Origin: Nyssa sinensis | Taxonomy: Eukaryota; Streptophyta; Magnoliopsida; Cornales; Nyssaceae | Direction of reading: 5' to 3' | Assembly (NCBI GenBank): GCA_008638375.1 | Contig: CM018052.1 | Location: 11,341,006 to 11,405,005, forward strand | DNA length: 64,000 nucleotides | Shown here: positions 12,101 to 25,148 of the stretch, one piece after another | Layout of the letters: each line of letters starts with the position of its first letter | Position numbering within the stretch: position 1 is the first letter of the stretch | Translations under genes and position numbers: made by a program | Notes under the pieces: generated by a model | Seen by the model: only the letters and a program-made list of their open reading frames with translations | The model's database searches: none | Told to the model about the DNA's origin: nothing

Positions 12101-15100
12101 CAATATGATTAATCTAATGTTTAAGCCCTTCCACCAATGAAACCACCAAGAATCAACCAATTCAACATTCAGCAAAATTAACAACTAAATTGATTTTATA
12201 GCAATTTTCACAATTCAATTCAAAATCAACTAAGTTATCAATTTCTTCAATCAATATACTAAATTAAGTTTTTCAGTTATCTTAATTGAATGCACAATTA
12301 TGAAATCAAGAAAAACTCAATTTCTTAAATAAAGTGGAAGCAATTCAAATCAAGCATATAGTAAATTGAAAGAGAATGAGAGATAAGAGATTACACACCG
12401 ATCGATGACAGAGAAAACTACCAAAGACAACAATCCTTGGAGTAAAACTCTGGAGCCGAGCCAATGCTCATGGAAGTGATGAACTGTAACAGAAAGTGAA
12501 TTACAATGAGTCTTCGAACAATCTAAGTACCTCTAGCACCGTTCTCACCGATTGTCTTCAAATTCCTCTCGAATCTGCAAGTTATCATAGTCAATCCTTC
12601 AAACAACCGGACTCCTCCACGGTCAATGGCGGATCTAGAAATTTTAATTATAGGGAAGGGCTAGATTGAAGAAATTAAAATTTATGAGAGCTCATATGAA
12701 TATATAAAAAAACTTGGGGGGGCGGGGAAGTCCTATTTTGTTAAAATATTCTAACAAAATTAGGAGTAAAAAATACAATATTAAAATTTTTGTAGGGGCC
12801 AAGTCCTATTTTGCTAAACTTTTCTAATAAAATTAGGGGTAAAAAGTGTAACATCAAAATTTTTTTTTTTGGGAGGGGGGCATGGCCCTCATATGTCCCC
12901 CCTACATCAGCCCCTATCCAGGGTCTTAGAATCCTCCGATCAAGCCTCTCCAAAACAATCGTGAATCCACACGACCTCGGTGTCCACCGATCACTTGATG
13001 TAGAATCCTCGCGCTTGAACTCCTTCAATTATCAATGGTGAATTTGACGCTAACCAAGGCTCTTAAGATCTTATCGAATCATGTGCTTTGATCAAATTAG
13101 ATTAAAAAAAATGAGTAGAGAAAATAATAAATGTCATGAATGATCAATCTCTCACAAAAGCATCAAGATCTATTAACAATTTTGCTCTCACAAATTGAGA
13201 CTCTATCACTCTATTTTTTGACTGCTCTCAATTATATTTTCGCATATTTTTCGCAAAGAGCTTGGTTGATCCCCAATTGAGAAGAAATCAGATTATAAAT
13301 CTATTTTCCACCTAAGGTTCATTCAAGCAAACCATTATTCGTTTGAACGAACATGTAACGAGTATCGAACGAGTACAACTCTAAGGCTGCAGCAACTTGT
13401 TTGATACAAGAGCTCGAACGAATGAGAATGAACCCTACTATTGTTCATTCGAATGAGCCAAGGCTTCGTTCGAACGAGCAACAGTGAGCTTCTCATTTAA
13501 AGCTTGTCTTGTGAACTGAATTTTTCCATTTGTTTATTTTCAAAGATGCATTTTGAGAAAAATAGTTCACAACCACAAGTCAATCACATACATGATAGTA
13601 AGATAAAATCTATATGTTATGCATGCATGATGCGAGTGTGTGAGACCCGATCAAATACAAAAGACCATTTTACCCTTTTGAAAACAAGTCGACTAGTAAT
13701 GATACACGGTAATGTCTCTTGGATAAACTTAGGTAAAAACGGGCATCAAGGTATTCAACTCGAAGGACTTATGTACAGATTACACACAAAGCACATTTTG
13801 TCCAACTGGATTACCCAATTTACAAACTGGACCCCATGGTCTTAACAAATTTGATTTCATCTAAGTTTGGTCATCGAAATAGGCGGTCACAAGTGGGCTT
13901 CGGCAAATCCCGTTTTTCTGGCGATGAGTTTTTTGTTATTTCGGCATGTTCCGATGCTATTTCGACATGTTTCCGTCATGTTTTTCGTCCTATTCTCATT
14001 CCATTGAACCTCTAGGACCTTAAGGGTTCTTTTTCCATCATTAAAACATGAAAAATCCAACTAAAACTCATACATTGGACTTTTTCTCCCCCTGACTATA
14101 AATCCAATTTTCTTAGTGGTTTGTCGACCAACTTCAACGGTTCAACTTACATTATCTTCTATTTTCAGTTCTCTTTCAAGCCTTATGTCTTGAATTAATC
14201 TTGGTTAAGTTTCGTTCATAACCCAATTTTCCAATTTCGGTCATAATGCTTTCCTAGGGTTTCCCAAGCTCAAATAATGCCATTTTCTCCCATTTTCATT
14301 CATTTACCATATTCAAAACATGTATGTAACTTAAATCAAACGAAACAAAAAGAGACACAAGGTTTCTAGTGAGATTAACTTATTTTTTTGTGGTTGTTCT
14401 CTTTCTAGGTCCTCTATCTACGATTCCCCTTTCTCTTTCTACTGGTTCAGTGTTGCTTCTTCCCTGTGATTCTGGTGCATGCAGCAGTGTTCTCTTTTTC
14501 TTCTTCTCTCTCTCTGTCTAGCTTTCAGTGGGTTTGGAGATTATCAGACACTAGCACATATTTGTGTATGTATAATGAGCTGTTTTGTTGTATATCTTTT
14601 GATAGGGCAAGATTTTGGACCAATCACAACAAGACACCATACCTTTGACCTCTTGAGGGCTTTACCATTTTGCATGCAAGTCTCATACAAGTATTTTATT
14701 GGTCATATACATTTTAAGCTGACATTATAGCACAAAATGTTGGCATTCCTTTGATGGGGTCTCGATTTCAAGACTTTGTAGGAGTTTTTTTAAGCCATTT
14801 TTCCCTTTTTCCTTTTGTATATGCATCATATTGCATCTTAGAGTATTTTACTCATCCCTAAATTTTGCATTTTAATCTCCTAAAAGTTTCATATAATTTT
14901 TGCAATAATTTTTTATTAAGCATACTTTATTCATGTATCACTAGTCTTGTCTTAGTACATTTTGTGCACTAATTTTTCAAAATTATTCATGTGTTAATGC
15001 TCAATTAACGCCAATCATAATTTGCTATCAAGTTATGACATTTGACACTAAATCACATTCTTAAAATTGATTCTCTCCAATTTATAGCTAATTTTTTTCA

Positions 15101-15230
15101 TTTATACATTTGTCTCCATATTTATAGACTACTAGCCTTAAGTAGAATTGCCCATGACTATTAAGAAAGTTTTCTTATAATAATCATCATTATCTTTAAT
15201 TGCTCCACTTAATTTGGTCAGGATGTTACA
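9174..15230 (-). mobile_element. Minus-strand Gypsy-type LTR (element H), interrupted by another insertion
   Basis: It begins TGTCACAACCCAAAACCC at 9174 and ends GGATGTTACA at 15230, directly followed by the inverse of a polypurine tract. This marks it as the downstream (3') LTR of a minus-strand element. Internal words match element F, for example the GGGCATAATGATAATT block and the paired 'ATAAAATGGA.CC' blocks, so F and H look related. F is 3.6 kb and this LTR is 6.06 kb, which fits an insertion of roughly 2 kb near 11,950-13,850. It cuts into the Copia gag on its left. No partner LTR was found in the window. Confidence 0.65.
11946..13550. mobile_element. Insertion inside LTR H resembling the Copia leader fragment at 7.2-8.4 kb
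   Basis: Shared features with 7200-8460 include a 'tacctagaaaggggggttaa' type stretch near 11,990 (compare the 7270 region). Both also have a run of GTTCGAACGA/GTTTGAACGA words (13,330-13,490 here, 7985-8220 there). The exact ends and any target duplication could not be fixed, so both limits are approximate. No coding potential was seen; the open frames at 12,741-13,041 on both strands have no recognisable content. Confidence 0.4.
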
Positions 15231-17555
15231 TTTTCCCCCCTCCCTTTAAAAAAAAGTTTTGTCCTCAAAACTCAGACATTCATATTTTGAGAGCTCTATT
15301 CTTTTAATGCTTATCTCATTAACCTGATTTTGTTTTAACCTATCCTTGGGCTTATTATTGGTATCTGGGACATTGTGTCCTTAAATAAGAAAATCTTTCA
15401 ACAGGATTTACAATTCTTTTGTACTCGTTTTTGTTTAATTCCATAGTGGTCTTAAAAAGTCAAGGGTTTGACTTTTTACTTTTACTCTCATTGCCTTGAA
15501 ACTTTAAATTCATAGTCTTTAAATTCTTGTATTAGAATTTTAGTGCTTATCTCTTTAGTCTTGGGACCTGTGGTTATAAGTCCACTGTGTTTCCATTGCT
15601 CACTCTGAGCCATCTCTTCAATGCCTTGACTATTTACCACTTTTACCCATATTTTGACTAGTTCCATTCCTAGTCATCATATTACTCTTATCTGACACTA
15701 AGTCATAGTCACACTCCTATCCGTGGTTTTCCAAACTTTGTTGGTATTGTATGGCGTATTGTGTACTAGGTAGAGGTATATAGTACCTTGAACTTTTCTT
15801 TTATGTTGTTTGTTTTAGTAGGAGCCTAGAAAGTCAAGGGAGTGACTAGACTACACCACTTTCATTGTTTGGAAAGTACTGAATTACTTTATTCGAGTAC
15901 TTCAGTCTTCATTAAGGATGGATTCCTTGATTGGTTCACTTAATTTCACTTTCTTTTTAATTTCTTTTTGGTTGTAAATCCTTTTTCGGATTCAATGCAC
16001 ATGATTGGTTGCATGATTTGTAACGTCATTCACTTAAGTCTTTTTTTCCATTTGACTTTATTTGAGTATTGTAAGCATCATATTTCCTTTTTGTGTTTGT
16101 GAACATCCTTTGGTTCTTGCAAGGATGGTTTACTAGTGTGCCCTTTGTATTACAACTTTTTTTAATGCAAGGTTAACTTTTGGTTTATTCGTAATATCCA
16201 TTTGTGATTCATGATGTTGATCATTTTCATTTTTAGTCAAGCTTTGGTTTGACATCTCTTGAGTTCAATGACCTATTTTCTTTGGCACTTAAGGTAAATC
16301 ATTAGTCCACATCATCAATGCCTTATTATCATCAACATTACAAGAATGCCCTGGTTGAAAACTTTTAGGGCCAACAAGGCCCTTATTCCATCCCACATAG
16401 TGTACCACTATCGCCCCTATCATGTAAGATCTACCTAACACAAGCTTGATCAAGAGATTAAGAGGATCCGACATAAGTATGCAATTCCGACTGTCCAGAG
16501 AATCAGATTGGTTCTATTAAGGACATGTCGTATTAATGACCAAGAAAACTCTAAAAAATAAGCTAACTTATGGACAACTATTTTTCAAAAAAATATGAAC
16601 ACATTTAAATTAAATTGAAAAAAAAATAGATCTTACATCAATTAAACAAAACTAAAAATTGATCCTAACAAATACAACTACATTAGTTTATTTATATGAT
16701 TATTATCTTACAAAAGCTATTGTCCAAGTATCAAGAAACTAATCACGACTTTCTAAAATGGCCTTCAATTCCTGGCGTAGCTGCATTAGTTTGTCTATAT
16801 GATTATTATCTTATTTTTAAATTGCTATAGTGAAATGAGATATAATAACATTTATAATGATATCCTTATAAATGTATTTAAACCATAATCATAAATCAAG
16901 CCCATTCAAAAACGCACAATCAAAATAGTTAAAATCCAACATAAATAAAATATTGAAATCCTAATCAGGCCCAAACGAAACTCTAAATTAAAATTTTGAA
17001 ACAACTTACTATTCCACTTGAGCAATCAAGGTGTTCTTTCATTCATTAAATTGAGCAATCGCGAGTTCTCGATTGATTGTCTTATTTATTTCTCTAGTTT
17101 GAATGTCTCTTCTCTTTTCTCTCCCTCTCTCTCTCTCTCTACATATATATATATATATATATATTGTATTTCTTTTTTCCTTTCACTCTTTCACTAATAG
17201 TTCATTGGATAGTAGAGGAAAAGGAGGTGAGAACATTAATTATGAGGAAAAGGAAATGAAAGGAGAAAGGAAGGAAGGGGAACTAATTTCATGTTTCATT
17301 TCAAAATTGAGGAAGGAGAGCTCAACACTTATTTAACCTATTTTACCATCCGTCCACAAGTGGTAGGAGACAAAGGGAAAGGAGATAGCTTTTTAATAAG
17401 TTTTTCATAATAACAATATTTTAAAATTGTAAAGGTGAAAATAAAATAGACACCTTTGTCCCAAGGCACCCCATACATGCATCATTTCATTCTTTCTTCA
17501 TAAAACAGGGATTGGAGTTGAGGATTTCCTTCTCGATAATGCTTATCTGTATCTT
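15231..17555 (-). other. Polypurine tract and decayed interior of element H
   Basis: Read on the minus strand, 15,231-15,275 gives GAGGACAAAAC followed by an A/G-rich tract directly before TGTAACATCC. This is the usual end of a Gypsy pol gene plus polypurine tract next to a 3' LTR. Beyond it I could not identify integrase, reverse transcriptase or gag. The 61-codon minus frame at 16,289-16,474 is not recognisable. CT and AT microsatellites lie at 17,123-17,164. Element P begins at 17,556. Confidence 0.5.
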
Positions 17556-17924
17556 TGTCACGACCCGAGTTCTAAAGGCTCGATAAGTAATGAGAAATTA
17601 CTAAGGAATATCAATAGGTGATATTACTTACTTGTCGGGTTAATGAGAGTCGATTGGACTCCCGAACATATAGGTTTGACCATTGTGCTACCATGCTAAG
17701 GCTCAGAAAATTAGCTATTTCAAATCCTTAAAATTGGCCTTGCAAAAGTCTCGGTAATTGTTCCTTAGGTATCCAAAAGTTTAAAAATTATTTTTAATAA
17801 ATTTCAACTATAAGGTAACCCGCCCAACTAGTTATGGTCCAAGGCACTTGTAGACGCCTCATTTTAAGACCCTTGATTGAATAAACTTGATTTTGCCATT
17901 TTTGATAAGTTGCTACAATTTGTC

Positions 17925-18275
17925 CCATTAGGGGTATCTTAGTAATTTCTCATATCACCCATAAAGGATATTCCGATCATTTTTACCCATAGAAGGCATT
18001 TCAGTCATTTTGCCCAAAAGGCATTTTTGACATATTGGTCATTTTGTCCATAGAGGACAGTCATTTTACCCATAAAGGGCATTTTTGACATTTTTTCCAT
18101 ATAGGACATTTTGGTCATTTCGCCCACATAGGGAATTTTGATCATTTTTCCCATAAAGGGCATTTGGGTCATTTCGATCATTTTGTCTATAGAGGACATT
18201 TTGGTCATTTTGTCCATAGAAGGCATTTTTGTCATTTTGCCTATAGAGGGTATTTTTGACTTTTTGGTTATTATG
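17925..18275. repeat. Degenerate minisatellite in element X
   Basis: About ten to twelve imperfect units of roughly 27-30 bases are built on TTTTGCCCATAAAGGGCATT, where the CCCATAAAGGG/CCTATAGAGG core is near-palindromic. The long minus-strand frames here give only repeats of Q/G-N-D and M-T-K-M type peptides. They are a by-product of the repeat, not genes. Confidence 0.75.
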
Positions 18276-18623
18276 CCGGCTAAGGGAATTTTGATAATTT
18301 TTAGCATTTCCCCACCCTTTAGAGTTAGTTCGGTAAATACTAGAGGTTTCCCACATTCTATGGGTATTTTTGTAATATTGGTGACATTTTGTTCTTTGGG
18401 GGGCACTTTGGTAATTATAGAATATTCCTATCCCATATAAGTTATTTTGGTTATTCATGAGCATGCATGTGATTTCCATACCATTTTACCTATATAGGGT
18501 TAATTTGATAATTTTAACTCTTAAGGACAATTTTGACTTTTTTATGCCTTGTGGCATTTTTGTAATTTTCTGGTCCCTAAATTTTTCACCGAATTAGGGG
18601 CGATATAGTAAATATAGGTATGC

Positions 18624-21600
18624 TGTCACGACCCGAAACCCACCCTGTGCGGATCTCGGATCGCGACCGCCGCCTTCAAGCTCGGGAGCCCTTGGGCGAG
18701 GCGAGACATAAGCAACAATATCGGATGGCGGTGCGGCCTGTGGTTGCGGAAGCGTGAAAAAAAAAACTTTTTCTTTTCTTTTTAAAATCTGTAGCACATC
18801 CATCCGGTACTGCCGCTCTTCATAGCGGTACATATAATAATAATAATCAGAGCATACTAAAATTCAGAGTTTTATTTACATTACATATCCGGTTGCCTCT
18901 CGGCTTAAGTACATACTTTCTAAAATCTATTACACTTCAAAATTCGACCATCTACGGGTCCTTAGTACTTCCAAAAGCCCTTGATCATTTTAAAGCCACT
19001 AGTTGTCATCCCCAAATGGAGCAAGGCTCCCATTCATCATCGTTACCTGAAACAAAATTTAGGGAATGGGGTAAGCTTCGAAAAGCCCAATGAGTAATTC
19101 CTGCATCTGTCATGGGTTTTCAATTGGCAGTGGTTTCGTACATGAGAGTTTATAAAATGCACACTACCAATTGTTCGTACATTTTAAACACAGAGTACAT
19201 GCACTTTTCATAACAGATAGCTTTGAACATTTAAAGTATTCAAGCTAGTTAAACATTCCTTCAAATAGAGTATATGCATTTCAAACAATTAAACATGCAT
19301 AGTGAAAATGGGGGTGAAAACCTGCTTCCATTTTCAAAAATCATTTGTCATCTTTTCACTTTTTAACTAAAGGATCCGTTTCGAACCAGACCCTAGTCTT
19401 ACTTCTGAGAGATCTCGTTGCCTGGGGGATTAGATCCTGCTGCCGGGCATTATTCTGAATTGAGAACCCGAAGGGTGCTCAATAACTGAAGATGCTTATG
19501 CATCTTTATTATCTTGCAAAACGTTAGCTTCTTCAAGAAATGCTTTTATGAGCATTTAAACATGACTTCTTCAAGAAATGCTTTTGTGAGCATTTAAAAG
19601 ATGATGATGTTCTTGATAGAATCTTCACATAGTTGAAATAACATTTTAGAACAGATGACATGTTAAACACTTTCAAAAAGAACTATAACAAAGATCATTT
19701 ACTGAACATGTCATAAGAGAATTATAAAAGCAGAATATTTCAAAACGGGAGTCATGAAATATGGAATTTAAACATTCAATGCTTCAGATATTTTGAAGTT
19801 TAAAACATCATTTAAATCGTGGAGTTAAAATCTCCACTTCAAATGCAAGATTACTCACCTTGATTTCCTGGGTTTGCACTATTACTTGGTTGTTCCCTTC
19901 CCTTTGTAGTTCCTAGAAACAATTCACAATAATCTATTAACTTCAATGTACTTCAAATATCTCCTATTGATGTTTCTAATTATGCTTAAATCGTATTATG
20001 TCCTAATGTCTTATCGTGAGTCTTATTTTATTGACGCATCACATTTTTCATACTTTATCTCGTAATATGGACCTCACCGTTGGATTCGGAACGTCGAAGA
20101 AAGTCAATTTAGACCCTCTTAGCTTTTTATTTGGCTTCGGGTACCTTAGGGGTATTTTGGCCATTTCGCGTGCCATATTTTTCGGAGTCCCGTCTCGTGA
20201 ATCGGACCCCACTGTTGATCTCAGAAGGCTCAAGAAAATAAGAATACACTAATAACTTGTCTTATTTGGACATTGGCTACATTAGGGGCAATTTGGTAAT
20301 TATACTTTATCGTGTCTTAATTTTTTGGGGTCCCTTCTCATGAAACGGACCCCACCGTTGGGTTCAGAATGTCCAAAATAGTAAAAATCCACTATTCGTT
20401 TACTTTATTCGGACTCCGTTTGACTTGTTTGAGGACTAGGGGCAATTTCGTAATTTTGGTATTTAATATTATTAATTTAATATTAATTTATTTTAAAGTG
20501 GGCCACAGTGGAATTTCATAAAATTTTTGGGGTCAAATTACAATTTCCCTAACTTCCGGACTGAACCAGTGGGTTCAGTTGCGTTCGAACTGAACCGGTC
20601 TGGTTTTGAGTGAACCAACCGGTTCAATTTGGTTAAACACATAAAGCTGACGTCATGCTCACGTCAGCCCTAATTTTTTTTAAATTTAAAACCAACCAAA
20701 ACGTCGCCGTTCTAATAATTCGGTGGACTTGGTCTCGTTCTGACACGTGTCCGAGTTAGCTCGGGTGACTCGATTCAACAGCGAGTCAACTCGGTCGTCT
20801 CCTTCACCAAATTTAACACTGTTGCCCTAATTCTGGATTTCGTTTTTCTTTAATTTCGTGGATTTTGGTTCCATTATTTGCTACTGTTTTCTACTGAGAT
20901 TGTTCCTGACATCTCAAGGTTCATCTTGGCATTCATTTCAAGCATTAAACTAACCTAATTACTCGGTTTAAGTTATGATAGCCGAATCTGATAATTTTGG
21001 TAATAAGTCCTCATTTCTCAACCATTTTTAACATGGTTTGGTGCTATGTCTTTCTTACAGTATGGGGGTTTGATTTCTATCCTAAAAACAGAGTTTAGGA
21101 CTTTAAAACTGAAACTGGGTTTAAACGATAAAACCTGCAACTAAGTTCTTAGGGGTCATTCCTTAGGTTTCGAGGTCGCGGGTTAGTGGTTTAAGAACCC
21201 TAATGAGGTCTAGTTAAAGCCCCAAGACACTAATCCAAGTTTGGTTCAACTAATTTCAGACCTGTTGTAAACATTTCTGGATTTTTTTTTTTTTTTTTTT
21301 ATTCGACTTGTAAATTTGAATTTCTCACTCGATTTTTCACTATTTTTGCTCATTCTTTTTGCAATGTAAAACTGATATTATGTAGTTTAACATATCATAG
21401 TTGCATGTTTAAAATTTGAAACGTAAAGGAATAAATTTCAATCTAAATTTACCTGTTTACACTGATTGTTTTGAGAATTCTCCTTCCTTCCGTTCCTGTT
21501 TTGCTACTCCAGTTTCTATCATTTCTTGCTCCTGTTTGTCCACATCTCTTTCTCTCTATTTGCCCGTTTTATTTCTTATCAATTGACCATGCAGTTAGTG

Positions 21601-21812
21601 GCATTGCCACTTGTTGGCATCATGCCTTGCATGGAGACCACTTGCCTTCATCACATGGTTACCGATTGTATGAAGGACACCTCACAGTTGTTATATGTAT
21701 TACAATCATATGGCTGCCACCCATTTTTGGATTCAGCTGAAGACAGCCCACAGATTCTCTCCCTTAATCCCTCATTTAGTTTACAAATTTTCTTTTACTT
21801 TCTTTAATTATG

Positions 21813-21852
<40 letters not shown>

Positions 21853-22097
21853 TACATGTACTGATATATATATATATATATACACAATGAGGCAACCGTA
21901 TTTAAATATAATTATACATGGTATCTTATGTGCATATGTTAAGTATTTATGTACATTTCATGTGTTGGTTTAGATATACACATATATATATATATGCATA
22001 TTTTATGTTATTTTAATCTTATTAGTAGTATTATATTTTATTTTATGTATTGTACATGTAATATTATTATATTTTATTTTCTTTATTTTTCTTATAC

Positions 22098-22149
<52 letters not shown>

Positions 22150-22228
22150 CTGCTTAATTACTGAAAGTTTGTATATCAATATTCACACTCGTATTCGTTA
22201 TGACACGTCATTAGGTCGGGGTGTTACA
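18624..22228 (-). mobile_element. Element F: 3.6 kb solo LTR nested in X
   Basis: It starts TGTCACGACCCGAAACCC and ends GGTCGGGGTGTTACA. The target duplication TATGC is exact (18,619-18,623 and 22,229-22,233). On the minus strand it would begin TGTAACACCCCGACC and end GGGTTTCGGGTCGTGACA, the same ends as J and K. It contains paired 'ACGGACCCCACCGTTGG' blocks, TA repeats at 21,817-21,882 and an ATT repeat at 22,097-22,147. The short frames within it are not gene-like. Confidence 0.8.
21817..22147. repeat. TA and ATT microsatellites in element F
   Basis: TA dinucleotide runs lie at about 21,817-21,850 and 21,863-21,882. A run of about 17 ATT units lies at 22,097-22,147. Predicted peptides of I-Y or I repeats across them are artefacts. 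Confidence 0.9.
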
Positions 22229-22450
22229 TATGCACCCAAAACTTGGTTATTTCCTGCCTAGGGATTTGCTTAGATTTGTGCACCAAAGACTTGCCAAATT
22301 TCCTCCCTCCCTTATTCCAAGGAATTATTTCCAAATTTGTGCACAAAATAATTTCTATATCTAATTGTTTGTTCATTAGGCATTCAATCTTGGCCATTCA
22401 TCCATAGGATTTATTATGAGTCATTGGATCAAACCTCCTTACTTTTTCTC

Positions 22451-22457
22451 TATAAAT
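22451..22457 (+). promoter_or_regulatory. Candidate TATA box of element X
   Basis: CTCTATAAATAATA followed about 30 bases downstream by a purine-rich CAGAGACGCACAGATAGAG stretch, the usual spacing for an LTR promoter and start of the R region. It supports a plus-strand orientation for X. Confidence 0.45.
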
Positions 22458-22895
22458 AATACCCCCTAGCCACTATAATTCAGAGACGCACAGATAGAGG
22501 CAGACAAAAAAATCAAGAAGCTAGATGTGGCTGCAATAGTTTCCCGTATTCTTCTTTTATATATTTTTAAGCTTTTTTCTACACAAGCAATAGTTCTAAT
22601 CCATTGAAGAAATAGTTCAACATCATTGAAGATTCAATCCAAGGAGTTCAAGCTCAAAGACTTGTTTGATTCAACCTAATCAATCATGTACGCTCCCTAA
22701 AATCCTACTATATTCTTTTTTTCCTAATTCAATTCATCCTATCACTCTTGATAGAAAAAATTGAATTAGAGAACTACGTTGGCTCTGATTCCATTATCTG
22801 AATGGATACGTAGGACGTCTCATGGGCCTGAGTCTATTCTTTTTCCTTAATCTTATTTACTTTATGTCTTTTTTCTTATCTCATTCATGTTATTA

Positions 22896-22921
22896 CTCTC
22901 TCTCTCTCTCTCTCTCTCTCT
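22896..22921. repeat. CT microsatellite in element X
   Basis: Thirteen CT units in the transcribed side of X. Confidence 0.9.
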
Positions 22922-25142
22922 ACCCTTCTTTTGATTTTTTTTACTTTATGTATTCCATTTATTTTATTCATTTATGTCATTATTATTATTATCTCTAAAT
23001 ACTCACTATTTCTCTTGTTTATGACATGGAATATAAGCCTTATGGATGAACACTTAAGGCCAGTCCATTTAGACTGGGCAGGATAGGTACCTAACCCCTT
23101 CCTATCTTGTACCTTAGCTCTCGGATTTGGAATTCTTTGGTTCATTGTAGACTACTTTTGCTTTATTTTATTTTAACCCATGTCAAGGGATTTAAAATGT
23201 AAATAGGAAAAAAGTGATGTAATTCTTAATTTCTTTGTTCTTCTTTTTACATGTATTCTTCATGGGTTATATCAGGTTTGCTTGTTATTTAGTCTAAAAT
23301 AAGTTGGCGACTCATTTGTGTATTTATTGTATATTACAATTCGAATAGAGGGCGTATTCTTCTCCCACCTTGAGGGAGCGGACTTTTAAATTTGTGAGGG
23401 TTTGTTTGACACTCCTCCCTATTTTTCGGCGCTTGCGCTCACATCATTATTTTCAGAAATCTCAGAATTTTGTTATTAGAAGGGGAAGTTGACTTTTTAT
23501 TCTTAAGGAATTAGGCCTTAGGACTATTTTTATTGGTTCCAAATGGGGGGTACTTCTTTATTTATATTATAGTGTCTTAAGTACATGGACTATTTACTTA
23601 AATGACATTATAATGTAAATAAGGTATTCAATAACATTGTTGTTTGCATAGCAGAGTGCAAAGAAAAATTAAGAGTCCTTGAGTTTCAGTCAACCTTCTA
23701 ATCGACTAAGTCTAGATACTAGTCGACTGATTTTTCCATTCAGTCAACTGAGAGTTTCGGATTTTTGTGTTCTTCAACTTATGTTAGTTTAAGTCGACTC
23801 AAATGTTTGTTAAATGCTTTAAGCCTACTATTTTGGGATCTTTTCAATTCCTATTGAGTTAATTATATAAAAAAACACCATCATAAATTATATAGGATGA
23901 TTACATTCACAAAACACTCCATTTATACACATCTTTCCATGATTAATCGTGCATAAAACTACTTTAATCATCTTTAGAAGAATCAATTGATCTAATTATC
24001 AAATCTTTGTTGGAAAAGTATTTATGATTCATCCCCGTACATATATTCATAAGTCTTATGACTTGAAATCTTACTACATACAATTCTCTGTCAAGCTTCA
24101 TAGATAGATTAGTCATTAATAAGAGTAAGTTCAACTTTACATGCCAAATATCAACATTTTACAAAACATAGGGTTCTAAAAAAACTTTATGTCAATAAAC
24201 AAAAGTTAGGTGGCATTGGTCTTCAAACGGAATATATCCCAAAAAGGTGCATTTAAGAATGCATTTAAGTCATTGGCTCCATGCCATTCCCCTACATCTA
24301 GTAAGAGATTAAAACAACACCCTCGTAAAGGAATCTAACAAAATGAGAAATTTAAGCGGTGCCACGTGGATGCTTGTGCTCGTGTAGTGATAAGTTATAT
24401 ATGAAAATCCAAATTACACATTTATAATTCTCGATCTTAACTTTTATGATTTATTCTTCAATAATCTCCACCCAAACAAGCATACACATATGCATTTATC
24501 ACATATCACTCACAATATAGTCCATTTATTAAGATTACACATAACAAACATGAAACATAACACATAGACACATTTTAACAAACATATGGTAGGCATAACC
24601 TATTCTAGGGTTCATATATACTAAGAAATCAAGATCTAATCATCATGTAACCTTTAATGAATGATCCAAAAGGTTTTGAATACAAAGAAGAATACAAGAA
24701 GGTAGAAAATAGGACTAATTACACATAAGAACACATCATTGATATGCTTCCATCATTTCTACCACCACAAAATTTAATAAATACGAACATCAATTCATAA
24801 GAAACATATGCAACACACATTATGCACATTCACACCCTCATCTCATCCTTAGGTTAGAAACCCTTACCTCAAATCTCGTAGATCTTGGAAACCTTAGTTG
24901 GAAACTTGTGAGTTTCCCTTGATTTTTCCTTGCCCTAGCTTGGAATTATGATAGAGAACACCTAGATGAGAAACCTTAGCCTTGGTTTCTTAGATTTGGC
25001 CTTAGCTCATGAAAGACCATAAAGAAATTGAGAGGAAAAGAGGCTAAACACCCTAGTTGCCAACTAGAGAGATAGAGAAAAAGAAAAGAGTAGAGAGAGA
25101 AAGTGCTGGAGAAAATGAGTCTCCTAACCCTATAAACCTGAA

Positions 25143-25148
25143 TTTATA
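25143..25148 (-). promoter_or_regulatory. TATA box of P, left LTR
   Basis: The minus-strand read is GGCTATAAATTCAGG, about 500 bases from the LTR start. The same motif is kept in the right LTR at 55,255-55,260, which supports a real LTR promoter pointing into P on the minus strand. Confidence 0.5.

Larger units (their letters stand above)
17849..23443 (+). mobile_element. Element X: ~2 kb solo-LTR-like insertion in the left LTR of P
   Basis: It starts TGTAGACGCCTC and ends GCGCTCACA. The flanks are GCACT (17,844-17,848) and TCATT (23,444-23,448). The uninterrupted sister LTR of P reads GCATT at the same place (41,179-41,183), so each flank differs from the empty site by one base. With F removed X is about 1.98 kb. 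It contains a minisatellite, a plus-strand TATA box at 22,451 and a TTGGCGACTC word near its end, a motif I associate with Tat-lineage Gypsy elements. There is no coding sequence. Confidence 0.65.

Noticed and set aside
16289..16474. 61-codon minus-strand frame as a real gene
   Set aside because: No recognisable motif, no conserved neighbours, and it sits in the decayed interior of an LTR element.
18005..18479. Long minus-strand frames coding for Q-N-D and K-M-P repeats
   Set aside because: They arise from the ~28-base minisatellite in element X. Overlapping frames on both strands are open for the same reason.
20016..20252. 78-codon plus-strand frame and its minus-strand counterpart in element F
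   Set aside because: The frames fall on the repeated 'CGGACCCCACCGTTGG' blocks that also occur in H, J, K and G in LTR context, with no shared peptide conservation.
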